From NCBI GenBank assembly GCA_913061145.1, contig CAJXUQ010000002.1:62001-126000 (forward strand): a stretch of 64,000 nucleotides of DNA, read 5' to 3'. The DNA comes from an uncultured Haliea sp. GTDB taxonomy: Bacteria > Pseudomonadota > Gammaproteobacteria > Pseudomonadales > Halieaceae. Positions 33,978 through 44,807 of this stretch are shown in pieces (within the stretch, counting starts at the first letter, position 1; every line of letters begins with the position of its first letter). The position numbers and the translations under genes were made by a program. Below the pieces are notes generated by a model. It did not search any database. It was not told where the DNA came from and saw nothing but the letters and a program-made list of their open reading frames with translations.

Positions 33978-35330
33978 ATGCAGGCATTCAGCGATTTTGT
34001 TACCACGATCAACGGCTGGGCATGGGGTCCGGTCATGCTGGTGCTCCTGCTGGGGACCGGGCTGTACCTCAGCATTGGTTTGCGTTTTCTCACGCTACGC
34101 AATATCCCGCGTGCCTTTCGCCTCTTGTTCGGTGGCCGTGAGGGGCAGGGGCAGGGGGATATCTCTCCGTTCAGTGCCCTCATGACGTCGCTGTCGGCAA
34201 CCATTGGCACCGGGAATATCGCCGGGGTGGCCACGGCACTTGCGCTGGGCGGTCCCGGCGCCCTGTTCTGGATGTGGATCACCGCGCTGGTGGGTATGGC
34301 CACCAAATACGCCGAGGCGGTCTGTGCCGTGCGCTTTCGGGAGCGGGATGCCGCAGGGAATTACAGTGGTGGCCCCATGTACTACATCCGCAACGGGCTG
34401 CACAAACGCTGGCACTGGCTGGCCTGGGCCTTTGCCATTTTCGGCACGCTGGCTGGCTTTGGCATCGCCAACACAGTGCAGTCCAACTCGGTCGCCCAGG
34501 TGCTCGAGGATTTCATGGCCGTACCGCCGCTGGCAACCGGGCTGGTGCTGATGGGGCTGGTGGCGGCCGTCATTCTCGGGGGTGTCAAGCGCATCGCGCG
34601 GGTGGCGAGCTGGCTGGTGCCGATGATGGCGCTGGGCTATGTGATCATGGGCGCCCTGGTGCTGGTTACCCACATCACGGCGATTCCGGCGGCGCTACTG
34701 ACCATCGTTGATGCGGCGTTCAGCGGCGCCGCGGCTGCCGGTGGTTTTGCCGGCGCAACGGTGTGGGCGGCGATCCGTTTCGGCGTGGCGCGGGGCATTT
34801 TTTCCAACGAGGCAGGCTTGGGCAGTGCGCCTATCGCCCACGCCGCCGCGCAAACCAGCCAGCCGGTACAGCAGGGCATGATCGCCATGCTGGGAACGTT
34901 CATCGATACCCTGATCGTCTGCACCATGACGGGACTGGTCATCGTGATTATGGATGTGCTGCCCACCGGGGTGAGCGGTGCCAGCCTGACGTCCATGGCC
35001 TTCGCGCAGGGTATGCCGGGTGGACAATACGTGGTCACAGTAGGGCTGTGCCTGTTTGCGTTCACGACAATGATCGGCTGGTCGTTCTACGGCGAGCGTT
35101 GCGCCGTGTTCCTGTTTGGCATTCGAGCGAGTCTGCCGTTCCGACTGCTCTGGGTGCTCGCTATCCCGGTGGGCACCCTCATTGACCTGGAACTGGTCTG
35201 GCTGATTGCCGATACCCTCAATGCCTTCATGGCCATTCCGAACCTGATCGCGCTGCTACTGCTGGCACCGCTGGTGTTCCGCATCAGCCGGGCCTATTTC
35301 GATGGCCAGCCCGCTCCCGAGGCCAGATGA
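33978..35330 (+). CDS. Alanine/glycine:cation symporter (AGCS family)
   Basis: This 450-residue integral membrane protein has about 10-11 helices and the family signature SATIGTGNIAGVATALALGG (near residues 71-90) and FSNEAGLGSAPIAHAAAQTS. It imports a small amino acid with sodium. It lies 18 bases downstream of the D-cysteine desulfhydrase gene and could bring in D-amino acids for it, though that link is inference from adjacency only. Confidence 0.9.
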   Translation: MQAFSDFVTTINGWAWGPVMLVLLLGTGLYLSIGLRFLTLRNIPRAFRLLFGGREGQGQGDISPFSALMTSLSATIGTGNIAGVATALALGGPGALFWMWITALVGMATKYAEAVCAVRFRERDAAGNYSGGPMYYIRNGLHKRWHWLAWAFAIFGTLAGFGIANTVQSNSVAQVLEDFMAVPPLATGLVLMGLVAAVILGGVKRIARVASWLVPMMALGYVIMGALVLVTHITAIPAALLTIVDAAFSGAAAAGGFAGATVWAAIRFGVARGIFSNEAGLGSAPIAHAAAQTSQPVQQGMIAMLGTFIDTLIVCTMTGLVIVIMDVLPTGVSGASLTSMAFAQGMPGGQYVVTVGLCLFAFTTMIGWSFYGERCAVFLFGIRASLPFRLLWVLAIPVGTLIDLELVWLIADTLNAFMAIPNLIALLLLAPLVFRISRAYFDGQPAPEAR

Positions 35331-35396
35331 TGACCCCGACACCGTGGCGGCGGGTGCCCGCTGGTCGCCCTGCAGGCTTGGGAGTACACTCCGTGT

Positions 35397-36296
35397 ATGG
35401 CTGAAGACACGTCAAACAAGCTGGTTATTGCGATTTCCTCACGGGCATTGTTCGATCTCGGTGCCAGTCACCAGGTGTTCGAACAGGAGGGTCTTAAGGC
35501 CTATTCGGAATACCAGATTGCCCATGAAGAGGAGCCCCTGGAGCCAGGTGAGGCGTTCCCGTTGGTGCAGAAGATGCTGCGTCTGAACTCCCTGCTGGGT
35601 GACAGCGCCGGTGTCGAGGTGGTTCTGCTCTCGCGCAACAGCGCCGATACTGGCCTGCGCGTGTTCAACTCGATCCAGCACTACGAACTGCCGATCACCC
35701 GGGCGGCGTTCTGCGGTGGCGAAAGCCCCTGGCGCTACATCAACGCCTTCGGTTGCCAGCTGTTTCTCTCCAATGAGGCGGAGGATGTCCGCTACGCACT
35801 GGCCTGCGGCGTCGCAGCGGCCACGTTGGTCTCGAACAAGAGCGGCAACTCCGGTTCCGACCAGTTGCGCTTCGCCTTCGACGGCGATGCGGTGGTGTTC
35901 TCCGATGAAGCGGAGCAGGTGTATAAGTCACAGGGTCTGGAGGCTTTTACGGCCAGCGAGCGGGCGGCCGCACGTACGCCGCTGAGTGGCGGGCCCTTCC
36001 AGCCCTTCCTCGCGGCCCTGCACAGGCTGCAGCAGGCGTTTCCCGCCAGCGAGGCACCCATACGCACGGCACTGGTGACCGCCCGTTCGGCCCCCGCACA
36101 CGAACGCGTGATTCGTACCCTGCGCGCCTGGAATATCCGCATTGATGAGTCGATTTTCCTGGGCGGCTTGAATAAAACCGAATTTCTGCGGGCCTACCAG
36201 GCGGATGTGTTCTTTGATGACCAGGAGACACACTGCCAGCTGGCCAGCCCGCATATCGCCACCGGACACGTGCCCCACGGGGTTGCAAACCGCTAG
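35397..36296 (+). CDS. 5'-nucleotidase (cytosolic NT5C1-type)
   Basis: This 299-residue protein matches the bacterial 5'-nucleotidase family related to eukaryotic cytosolic 5'-nucleotidase I: KLVIAISSRALFDLGASHQVFEQEG at its start (in two stretches), VVLLSRNSADTGLRVFNSI, AAFCGGESPWRYINAF, then ALVTARSAPAHERVIRTL and ADVFFDDQETHC with the HAD-type acidic residues. It removes 5'-phosphates from nucleoside monophosphates. No signal peptide is present. It lies upstream of cysB with its own gap. Confidence 0.85.
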   Translation: MAEDTSNKLVIAISSRALFDLGASHQVFEQEGLKAYSEYQIAHEEEPLEPGEAFPLVQKMLRLNSLLGDSAGVEVVLLSRNSADTGLRVFNSIQHYELPITRAAFCGGESPWRYINAFGCQLFLSNEAEDVRYALACGVAAATLVSNKSGNSGSDQLRFAFDGDAVVFSDEAEQVYKSQGLEAFTASERAAARTPLSGGPFQPFLAALHRLQQAFPASEAPIRTALVTARSAPAHERVIRTLRAWNIRIDESIFLGGLNKTEFLRAYQADVFFDDQETHCQLASPHIATGHVPHGVANR

Positions 36297-36322
36297 CCGA
36301 CGGCGTTTTCTTATTCCATTGA

Positions 36323-37387
<1,065 letters not shown>

Positions 37388-37470
37388 CTTTTTGTGCCCG
37401 CTGCGCTTGTGGCCGGTGCGGCGCTTGGGTAGATTGGGCGGCTTTCTCGAAGCCTCTCGGAGTGTGTGAC

Positions 37471-38088
37471 GTGGAACTGGCCTGCCTTGACCTTGAGGGG
37501 GTGCTCATCCCCGAAATCTGGATCGCGTTTGCCGAAAAAACCGGCATTGAGGCGTTGCGCGCCACGACTCGGGATATTCCCGACTATGATGTGCTGATGA
37601 AGCAGCGCCTGCGCCTGCTCGACGAACACGGGCTGAAGATTGACGACATCCAGGCTGTTATAGCCACGCTGGAGCCGCTCCCCGGCGCCGCCGAGTTCCT
37701 CAACTGGCTGCGCGAGCGGTTTCAGGTGATCATCCTGTCGGATACCTTCTACGAGTTCTCCGCGCCGCTGATGCGCCAGCTGGGCTGGCCAACCTTGCTC
37801 TGCCACCGTCTGCAGGTCGACGACACGGGCCGGGTAGTGGACTACAAGCTGCGCCAGAAGGATCCGAAGCGTGCCTCGGTGCAGGCCTTGCACAGTCTGC
37901 ATTACCGGATCATTGCCGCCGGTGATTCCTACAACGACACATCAATGCTCGCCGAGGCCGACGTGGGGCTCCTGTTCCACGCACCGCAGAACGTCATCGA
38001 TGAGTTTCCGCAGTTCAGGGCGCTGCACGATTTCCCGTCTTTGAAGCAGGCCTTTGTCGAGGCCAGTGATCGCCCCCTGACCGTGTAG
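37471..38088 (+). CDS. thrH: Phosphoserine phosphatase / homoserine phosphotransferase ThrH
   Basis: This 205-residue HAD enzyme dephosphorylates phosphoserine and can transfer the phosphate to homoserine. DLEGVLIPEIWI (nucleophile region), TTRDIPDYDVLM, ILSDTFYEFS (motif II Ser/Thr) and AAGDSYNDTSM (motif IV) are all ThrH-like. GTG 37471 is chosen: it gives the canonical MELACLDLEG start and CGGAG lies eight bases upstream. Another GTG at 37462 would add three residues. It is convergent with pabB, with only 15 bases between the stops. Confidence 0.93.
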   Translation: MELACLDLEGVLIPEIWIAFAEKTGIEALRATTRDIPDYDVLMKQRLRLLDEHGLKIDDIQAVIATLEPLPGAAEFLNWLRERFQVIILSDTFYEFSAPLMRQLGWPTLLCHRLQVDDTGRVVDYKLRQKDPKRASVQALHSLHYRIIAAGDSYNDTSMLAEADVGLLFHAPQNVIDEFPQFRALHDFPSLKQAFVEASDRPLTV

Positions 38089-38103
38089 GGTGCCCGTCGA
38101 CCG

Positions 38104-39462
38104 CTAGCGGAAGCGTTGCTCCAGCGCACTGAGAAAGCGTCCGACCTTGTCGTAGGTCTCCTGGTACTCCTGCTCGGCCTCCGAGTCAGCTACGATCCCG
38201 CCGCCACCCCAGCAGCGCAGACTGCCGTGATTGGCAACCAGGCTGCGAATGGCGATATTGCTGTCCATGTGGCGGTCAGCGCTGATGTACAGCAGTGAGC
38301 CGCAGTAGGCTTCGCGGCTGCAGGGCTCCAGCTCGGCGATGATCTGCATGGCGCGTCGCTTTGGCGCACCGGTGATGGAGCCACCGGGGAAACTGTCGCG
38401 CAGCAGGTCCAGGGGGCCGCGCCCGGGCGCGAGTTCGCCGCGAATGGTACTGACCAAGTGGTGTACGGTCGGGTAGCTTTCCAGCCCGAACAATTGCTCC
38501 ACATGAATGCTGCCCGGCACGCAGCTGCGCCCCAGGTCATTGCGCAGCAAATCGACGATCATCAGGTTTTCGGCGCGGTCTTTCGGGCTCTCACGCAGCG
38601 CGGTCGCGCTTTGCAGGTCCCGGGCCGGGTCGGCGAAACGCGGCCGGGTGCCCTTGATTGGCCGCGTCTCAACCTGCTGTCCCTGCAGCGAAATGAACCG
38701 TTCCGGTGACAGGCACAGCAGCGCCTGCCCCGCCTCGGGCTGTAGATAGCCTGAAAAGGGCGCCGCGGCCACCTCGCGCAATGCGCGATAGGCGGTAAAG
38801 GGATCACCGTCGTAGCTTGCATCAAAGCGCTGTGCAAGATTGACCTGGTAGCAGTCGCCTGCCTGGATATAGGCCTGGATGCGCGCAAAGGCGCTGTAGT
38901 AAGCCTCGCGCGTCATGGCTGGCTGGAAGCTGCCGTGCAGCTGAAAGGGACGCAGCGTGCCATGGGCGGACGTGAGGCGGGCAAGCAGGTCCTTGCGTAC
39001 ACGGGCGCTGACCCAGGGCATCGCCACCAGCGCGCTGCGTTGCAGCAGGTGATCCTGCACCACGCACCAGTCATAGCAGCCGATGGCGGCGGCCGGGGAG
39101 GTGGGGTTTGTCGCGTCGCGGTGCGCTACGCCATGCAGCGCGTTGCCGGGTTGATAGCCCAGGTAGCCCAGCAGTCCGCCGCAAAAAGGCAGGCGTTGGC
39201 TCGCGGGTGCGATGCCGGCGTAGCGTTCCTGGTGGAGGTCGGCAAGCGCCAGAAGGTAGGTGTTCCAGGCGGTGCCGGGAGCGCTGGTCGAGGGCGCCGC
39301 GGGCGTTTCGGCAATGGGATCTGCAGCGAGGACGTCGTAGCGTCCGCCGTTGGCCCAGGGTTGCGCACTGTCCAGCCAGGCAGGGCAGGGCAGCTCGCGC
39401 AGGGCCGTAAAATAGTCGGCACTGTCCTGCTGCCAGGGGAGCTCATCAATATGCAGGTTCAC
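38104..39462 (-). CDS. pabB: Aminodeoxychorismate synthase component I PabB
   Basis: This 452-residue chorismate-binding enzyme makes 4-amino-4-deoxychorismate for folate synthesis, with PabA. PIKGTRPRFADP carries the lysine typical of PabB where TrpE has Ala, and the pattern continues with DRAENLMIVDLLRNDLGR, FGLESYPTVHHLVSTI and FPGGSITGAPKRRAM. The N-terminal half has the low conservation expected of PabB. It is transcribed divergently from the propionyl-CoA carboxylase operon across a gap of about 300 bases. Confidence 0.93.
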   Translation of the reverse strand: MNLHIDELPWQQDSADYFTALRELPCPAWLDSAQPWANGGRYDVLAADPIAETPAAPSTSAPGTAWNTYLLALADLHQERYAGIAPASQRLPFCGGLLGYLGYQPGNALHGVAHRDATNPTSPAAAIGCYDWCVVQDHLLQRSALVAMPWVSARVRKDLLARLTSAHGTLRPFQLHGSFQPAMTREAYYSAFARIQAYIQAGDCYQVNLAQRFDASYDGDPFTAYRALREVAAAPFSGYLQPEAGQALLCLSPERFISLQGQQVETRPIKGTRPRFADPARDLQSATALRESPKDRAENLMIVDLLRNDLGRSCVPGSIHVEQLFGLESYPTVHHLVSTIRGELAPGRGPLDLLRDSFPGGSITGAPKRRAMQIIAELEPCSREAYCGSLLYISADRHMDSNIAIRSLVANHGSLRCWGGGGIVADSEAEQEYQETYDKVGRFLSALEQRFR

Positions 39463-39765
39463 GGTGAGCTTGGGTACCTGTCAGTATCGGGCGCCCGATG
39501 TTGACACCTCATATTTTCGTAGCAGAAAGGCGCAGAAATTACGCAATCCGCTGTATATGGCCGGGAACAGCAGGGTAATTGCGAGGACTTGGCCAGTCGC
39601 GTTTGCCTGTCGTTAAATTGACATTCACGGGGCATGGAATTAATGTGGTGCGCCGAATTCGGGCGGGATGTCATCGTAAGCCCGGCCGCCGTCGCATGTA
39701 AACCCGGGAACCTAGACAGAAGGTAGAAGCTGTTGCCGGCTTCCACGAAGCGGTAACGCACCAGT
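39463..39765. other. 303-base divergent intergenic region
   Basis: This gap separates pabB from the acyl-CoA carboxylase operon. It has lower GC than the surrounding genes and holds a good sigma-70-like promoter for the operon (annotated separately). TTGACA at 39501-39506 is a second -35-like hexamer without a matching -10 on the forward strand. No open reading frame, RNA gene or strong hairpin was recognised. Confidence 0.6.
39618..39646 (+). promoter_or_regulatory. Candidate sigma-70 promoter of the methylmalonyl-CoA operon
   Basis: A consensus -35 TTGACA (39618-39623) is followed after 17 bases by TAATGT (39641-39646). It would start transcription near 39653 and give a leader of about 115-125 bases before the carboxyltransferase gene. 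The -10 is weak, so activation may be needed. Confidence 0.45.
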
Positions 39766-41511
39766 ATGGGAAAACGCATGAAGAAAAACACTGAGTCAGA
39801 ATTGATCGCGACGCTGCAAAATCCTTTTGCCAGCGTCGCTGAACGCGAGTTTGGTGTGCCGGGCCAGGTCGCCTCGCAGCCCGGCCTGTACGAGAAGGCG
39901 TTAAAAGCAGGCTGGGAGTTGCAGCAGCGGCCGCTGCGTGCCGCGGGAGTCCGCAATACCCAGCGCCAGCACCAGAAGAACCGCATGACCATCTGGGAGC
40001 GCATCGAGTGTCTGGCCGATGAGGCGCCAACGGTGCTCTACCAGAACTGGGGCCCCAACCTGGACGGTGCGTCTCTGGTCACCGCGCTGATCAAGGTGAA
40101 CGGTCGCGATGTCGCGATCTATGGCCACGATTTCACGGTCCGCGCTGGCTCCATGGATGCGACCAACGGCAAGAAACTGGCGCGCCTGTTCGAATTGGCC
40201 GCCAAGCGCAAAATTCCCCTGGTCGGCCTGAATGATTCTGCCGGTGCCTATATCCCTGCCGGTGTCGGCGGGCTCGATGGCTATGCCGACGCGTTTACCG
40301 CCCTGCGCAAGATTTCCGGCGTTGTACCCAGCATCATGTGCATGTTTGGCTTCAACGCGGGCGGCGGTTCCTACCTGCCGCGGCAGGGAAGCTTCCTGAT
40401 CCAGCCCAATGACACGTTCTTCGGCCTCACCGGCCCCGGCGTGGTGAAATCGGTGCTCGGTGAGGACGTTACGCCGGACGAGTTGGGCGGTCCGGGTGTG
40501 CACAGCCAGAGTGGCGTTACGGACTTCGTGGTGCCCGACGAGGTGGCTGCCCTGCGCAAGGTGCGGGAACTGCTCAAGTACCTGCCAGACAACAACAGCG
40601 CGCTGGCGCCGTACCAGGCGTCCTCCGACCCGGTAACGCGCAAAACCTGGGATATCGATATCCTGCTCAAGAAAGCGTTCAACTCGCCCACCGGGTACAA
40701 CACGCCGGTGGACATCAGCATACTGATCCAGCAGCTCTGCGATCACGGTGATTTCCTGGAAATCCAGGCCGAGCGAGCGCGCAATACCATCACGGCGTTG
40801 GGTCGCATGGGTGGCAACGTGGTGGGTTTTGTGGCGAACAATTCGGCCGTGGCGTCCGGACAGATCGATATCGCCGCCGCCTACAAGAACGCCCGCTTTA
40901 TCCGTTTCTGCAACCTCTACAACATACCGATTATCTTCCTGGAGGACACCACGGGCTTCCTGCCGGGGCGCGAACAGGAGGCCGGCGGTATCGTACAGGC
41001 CGGGCGCGCCATGCTCGACGCGATCGTCGACCTGCGCACTCCGCGCTTCCTGGTGCTGGTGCGCAACGCCTTTGGGGGTGCCTATGCCTCGTACAACAAC
41101 TACCCGACCGGCGCGGATTTTGTGGTTGCCCTGCCCACGACACGTGTTGCAGTGATGGGGCCGGCGGGCGTCGAGTATGTTTACAAGGATGAATTGCGGC
41201 GTATCCGCGGCAGTGTGGCAGGGAAGATAGCCGCCGAGACCGAAGCGCAGAAAGCGGCTGGCCTGTCGGAGGACGAGGCTCGCGCCACCGCCGAGCAACT
41301 GGTCCAGGGCTGGGTCAAATCGGAAGAGCAGGCGCTCGCCCAGCGCTATGAACAGGAGTTGATGAACCCCAATGAGGCGCTGAGCCTGGGGTCCATCTCG
41401 CAGATCGTGATGCCGTCAGACCTGCGTACAGTGCTGGCTGAACACATGGATTTCTGTCTGCGTCACTACACGCCTGAACCGCTTGCCTCTGTGCAGCGCG
41501 AGTTCCACTGA
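39766..41511 (+). CDS. Acyl-CoA carboxylase carboxyltransferase subunit (probable propionyl-CoA carboxylase)
   Basis: This 581-residue carboxyltransferase has N- and C-terminal crotonase-like halves. [17 protein letters not shown] and [17 protein letters not shown] hold the first acyl-CoA oxyanion region; [17 protein letters not shown] and [15 protein letters not shown] hold the carboxybiotin side. This is longer and more divergent than canonical PccB (about 510 residues), so acetyl-CoA, propionyl-CoA or another acyl-CoA could be the substrate; the downstream epimerase and mutase favour propionyl-CoA. ATG 39778, with GGGA seven bases upstream, is an equally good start. It leads a five-gene operon. 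Confidence 0.85.
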   Translation: MGKRMKKNTESELIATLQNPFASVAEREFGVPGQVASQPGLYEKALKAGWELQQRPLRAAGVRNTQRQHQKNRMTIWERIECLADEAPTVLYQNWGPNLDGASLVTALIKVNGRDVAIYGHDFTVRAGSMDATNGKKLARLFELAAKRKIPLVGLNDSAGAYIPAGVGGLDGYADAFTALRKISGVVPSIMCMFGFNAGGGSYLPRQGSFLIQPNDTFFGLTGPGVVKSVLGEDVTPDELGGPGVHSQSGVTDFVVPDEVAALRKVRELLKYLPDNNSALAPYQASSDPVTRKTWDIDILLKKAFNSPTGYNTPVDISILIQQLCDHGDFLEIQAERARNTITALGRMGGNVVGFVANNSAVASGQIDIAAAYKNARFIRFCNLYNIPIIFLEDTTGFLPGREQEAGGIVQAGRAMLDAIVDLRTPRFLVLVRNAFGGAYASYNNYPTGADFVVALPTTRVAVMGPAGVEYVYKDELRRIRGSVAGKIAAETEAQKAAGLSEDEARATAEQLVQGWVKSEEQALAQRYEQELMNPNEALSLGSISQIVMPSDLRTVLAEHMDFCLRHYTPEPLASVQREFH

Positions 41512-41549
41512 CCACGGCCAAGGCCATCGCCTGATTGAGGAAATACCGC

Positions 41550-44363
41550 GTGTCCAACGAATACTATTTGCGTAACCCCCTGATTCACCGCGACCGCCGG
41601 CTGGCGGAGCATCCTTCGGCCTGGGTGCGTCGCTTCGACTGCTCCGGGTTGCGCCCGCTGATCATCTGCCGCGGCCCCATCCGTAAAGAGGCCATGGACG
41701 TGTTCTCCGAGATGGGCATCGAGCATTTCGGCATCCTGCTGTCGGAAAAGGATTCCATCGTCTACCGCAATGCCCAGGCTCCCGAGTTGCGCTCACTGAC
41801 CGACCCGGATCGTGTACACCGGGTGCCCGATTACACCGGTTCCAATAAAGAAGAGCGCGACCAGCGTATCGCGCAGATCATCAGCATTGCCCACGACAAC
41901 GGCTACAACGCGATTTTTGCCGGCTACGGGTTCATGGCAGAAGACCAGACCATGGTAGCGGCGATGGAGCAGGCCGGTCTGAATTTTATTGGCCCCTGCT
42001 CACGCACCGTGCACGATGCCGGCCTCAAGGATGAAGCCAAGCGCACCGCCCTGAAAGCTGGCGTTTCGGTGACGCCCGGCATCGACAACGGCACCGCACT
42101 GACGCTGCTCAAGAAGTATCCGGACGTCTCCGCGCTGAAGGCGCTCTGTGCCGCCAATGATCTGCCGGCGGATCTGGATAAGCTGGATGACCCGGAGATC
42201 ACCCTGGAAGACAAGGCCGACCTCGTGCTGGCGGCTTCCTATACCAAAGGGGTCGACCTCTACACAGTGGACGAACTGTGTGAAACCCTCACCGAGGCGG
42301 TGAAGAAGATGGCCGAGGATTACCCGAAAAACCGGGTACGCCTGAAGGCAATCAGCGGTGGCGGCGGCAAGGGCCAGCGTATCCTCGGCATTGGCGAGGC
42401 CGAGCGGACACCGGAGCTGGTGCGCGAAATCCTCAACGAAGTAAAAACCACCGGCGTGGGCGACAACAAGAACGTTCTGGTCGAGCTGAACATTGAAACA
42501 ACCCGCCATCAGGAAATTCAGGTGATCGGCAACGGCGACTGGTGTATCACGCTGGGCGGCCGGGACTGTTCCCTGCAGATGCACGAACAGAAACTGCTCG
42601 AGGTGTCGGTAACGATCGAGTCGCTGCAGGCAGCGCTGGCCCAGGCCGAGGCGGCAGGTCGCAGCACCGAGGCTGCCGTGCTGCGTCAGGACCTCATTAC
42701 GCTGGAGGAGATGGAGGACGAAGCCGCACGGTTTGGTGCGGCCGTGGGTCTGGATTCCGTTTCCACCTTTGAGTGTATTGTCGACCGCGACAAACACTTT
42801 TTCATGGAGATGAACACCCGCATTCAGGTGGAGCATCGGGTTACCGAACTCTGCTATTCCCTGAAATTCACCAACCCGGACGATGAGCGTGACTTCTTTG
42901 TGGTGCAGTCGCTGGTAGAGGCGATGGTGTTGCTGGCTGCGCACGGCAGTGCACTGCCACGCCCTGAGCGTATTCTGCGCCACAACGATTCGGTCGAGGC
43001 GCGCCTGAATGCCACCAACCAGGCGCTGCAGCCCTCAGCAGGCGGCGTCATAGAGGGCTGGAGCGATGCCCTCGAGGGTGAAATCCGCGACGATCAGGGC
43101 ATCAGCCTGCACAACCCGGACACTGACGTGTTCATGAAGTACACGCTCGCCGGCGCTTACGATTCCAACATCGCCCTGCTACTGACAGTGGGCGATACAC
43201 GCCTTGAAACCTACGAGCGCATGGCCGAGGTCATTCGTCGCACCCGCATGCGCGGCAAGGACCTGGCGACCAACCTGGAGTTTCATTACGGGCTGGTTAA
43301 CTGGTTCATCGGACAGAACATCAACGCACGGCCGACCACGCGCTTTATCGTTCCGTATCTCACGGCAGTGGGCGAATTGAAAGCACAGGCCAACAAGCTG
43401 GACATAGACTTCGCCTGGCAGCAGATCAGCCGCGCAGCGCTGAAAGGGTTGACTGACGAGGCGGCCAAAGCACTCAGGAGCTGCCTTGAGTTGAAGTCCA
43501 CGCTGCTGCTGAGACCGCTGGAGCGCCTGCTGGCAGAACCCCACATTCTCGCTGGCTGGCTCAGCGTCAACCGCGACTGTTACACCCTGATAGACGGCAA
43601 GGTGAGCTGGAACGAAAACCCGATTGAAATGCTCGCAGACACCTATCATTTCCTCAACATGGACTACAGCGCTGACGCACCGGCCGCGACCGTGATCTGG
43701 GATCATGACCACGCGCTCCTGCAGGAGGCGCTGGACTTCTACATGGAGCTGTCGCAGCGTCTCGATGCTGGCGATTGGGTGCAGCTGGAGAGCGTGCTGG
43801 CAAGCACAGAAGTCCCCGGGGGATTCACCGCAGACAGCTGGAGTGCGGTGCGAGCAGCCCACGCCGGCTTCCAGTCTGGTGTGGAAATCCTCGCTGTGCT
43901 GCTCAGCATTGCTGAAGCGACAGGCTTCTTCGATCTCGCGGTCAATGAAGACCTTACGATCCACATTCCCGAGCGACTGCTCGATGCGGACCTGCAGCAC
44001 GCTATGGCCAAGGTGCTGGTGCCGCCACCGGTGGCCAAGTCGGACGAAATCCTCGCCGAAAGTGGCGGCATGTTCTACGGCAGGGAGTCACCACAACACG
44101 CCTTGTATGTGCAGGAAGGCGACCACTTCGAAGCAGGTGACCCGCTGTATATCATCGAGGTGATGAAAATGTTCAACAAGGTGTATGCGCCCTTTGCCGG
44201 CACCGTAGACAAAGTACTGATCGATACCGACGGGGTGATCATCCACAAGGGTCAGCCCCTGTTCAAGGTGACGCCGGACGAGAAGATTGAAGTGGTTTCC
44301 CCCGAGGTGATTGCGGAGCAACGCCGGGATTCCACAGCCCGTTTCCTGCAGCAAGTGATTTGA
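41550..44363 (+). CDS. Biotin carboxylase / biotin carboxyl carrier fusion (divergent acyl-CoA carboxylase)
   Basis: This protein of about 937 residues has a biotin carboxylase ATP-grasp domain at its N-terminal half (SGGGGKGQRILGIGEAE for ATP, MEMNTRIQVEHRVTEL for the active site, where the usual NPR is NTR) and a C-terminal biotinyl domain with EVMKMFNKV; Lys873 would carry biotin. RDCSLQMHEQKLLE replaces the canonical RDCS[IV]QRR. About 300 poorly conserved residues separate the two domains, perhaps a subunit-interface domain. GTG 41550 is chosen, with GAGGAA seven bases upstream, rather than TTG 41535. Confidence 0.85.
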   Translation: MSNEYYLRNPLIHRDRRLAEHPSAWVRRFDCSGLRPLIICRGPIRKEAMDVFSEMGIEHFGILLSEKDSIVYRNAQAPELRSLTDPDRVHRVPDYTGSNKEERDQRIAQIISIAHDNGYNAIFAGYGFMAEDQTMVAAMEQAGLNFIGPCSRTVHDAGLKDEAKRTALKAGVSVTPGIDNGTALTLLKKYPDVSALKALCAANDLPADLDKLDDPEITLEDKADLVLAASYTKGVDLYTVDELCETLTEAVKKMAEDYPKNRVRLKAISGGGGKGQRILGIGEAERTPELVREILNEVKTTGVGDNKNVLVELNIETTRHQEIQVIGNGDWCITLGGRDCSLQMHEQKLLEVSVTIESLQAALAQAEAAGRSTEAAVLRQDLITLEEMEDEAARFGAAVGLDSVSTFECIVDRDKHFFMEMNTRIQVEHRVTELCYSLKFTNPDDERDFFVVQSLVEAMVLLAAHGSALPRPERILRHNDSVEARLNATNQALQPSAGGVIEGWSDALEGEIRDDQGISLHNPDTDVFMKYTLAGAYDSNIALLLTVGDTRLETYERMAEVIRRTRMRGKDLATNLEFHYGLVNWFIGQNINARPTTRFIVPYLTAVGELKAQANKLDIDFAWQQISRAALKGLTDEAAKALRSCLELKSTLLLRPLERLLAEPHILAGWLSVNRDCYTLIDGKVSWNENPIEMLADTYHFLNMDYSADAPAATVIWDHDHALLQEALDFYMELSQRLDAGDWVQLESVLASTEVPGGFTADSWSAVRAAHAGFQSGVEILAVLLSIAEATGFFDLAVNEDLTIHIPERLLDADLQHAMAKVLVPPPVAKSDEILAESGGMFYGRESPQHALYVQEGDHFEAGDPLYIIEVMKMFNKVYAPFAGTVDKVLIDTDGVIIHKGQPLFKVTPDEKIEVVSPEVIAEQRRDSTARFLQQVI

Positions 44364-44373
44364 GGTGCCCTGA

Positions 44374-44784
44374 ATGATTACCGCGCTGGACCATATCGCC
44401 ATTGCCGTGCCTGACTTTGAAAAGGCCATCAAGCGTTTCATGGAAGACTTCGGACTGCCCTTTGAAGGCACTGAGGACGTTGTGCCGGCGAAGACCTCGA
44501 CGGCTTTTTTCCCGCTGCCGCCGACCAATATCGAGTTGGTACATCCGCTGAACGGCGAGGGCCCGATTGCGGGCTATCTGGAGAAGCGTGGTGGTGGGCT
44601 GCATCACCTGTGCTTTCGCTCTGACAATATCGAGGAAGACGTCGCGCGGCTGAAGTCCAAGGGATACCAGTTCCTGTCGGATGCCCCGACTCCCGGTGCC
44701 CACAACTCACGCGTGATCTTCATTCATCCCAAAAGCTGTGATGGCGTACTCATTGAAATCAACCAGCCCGGCGACGCGCACTGA
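44374..44784 (+). CDS. mce: Methylmalonyl-CoA epimerase
   Basis: This 136-residue glyoxalase-fold enzyme interconverts (S)- and (R)-methylmalonyl-CoA. [19 protein letters not shown] carries the first metal-binding His, [20 protein letters not shown] the second, and [17 protein letters not shown] the catalytic/metal Glu. It lies 11 bases after the carboxylase gene and 23 bases before the mutase, as expected for the pathway. Confidence 0.95.
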   Translation: MITALDHIAIAVPDFEKAIKRFMEDFGLPFEGTEDVVPAKTSTAFFPLPPTNIELVHPLNGEGPIAGYLEKRGGGLHHLCFRSDNIEEDVARLKSKGYQFLSDAPTPGAHNSRVIFIHPKSCDGVLIEINQPGDAH

Positions 44785-44807
44785 TCGAGACAGCGGAGAC
44801 AACACCT

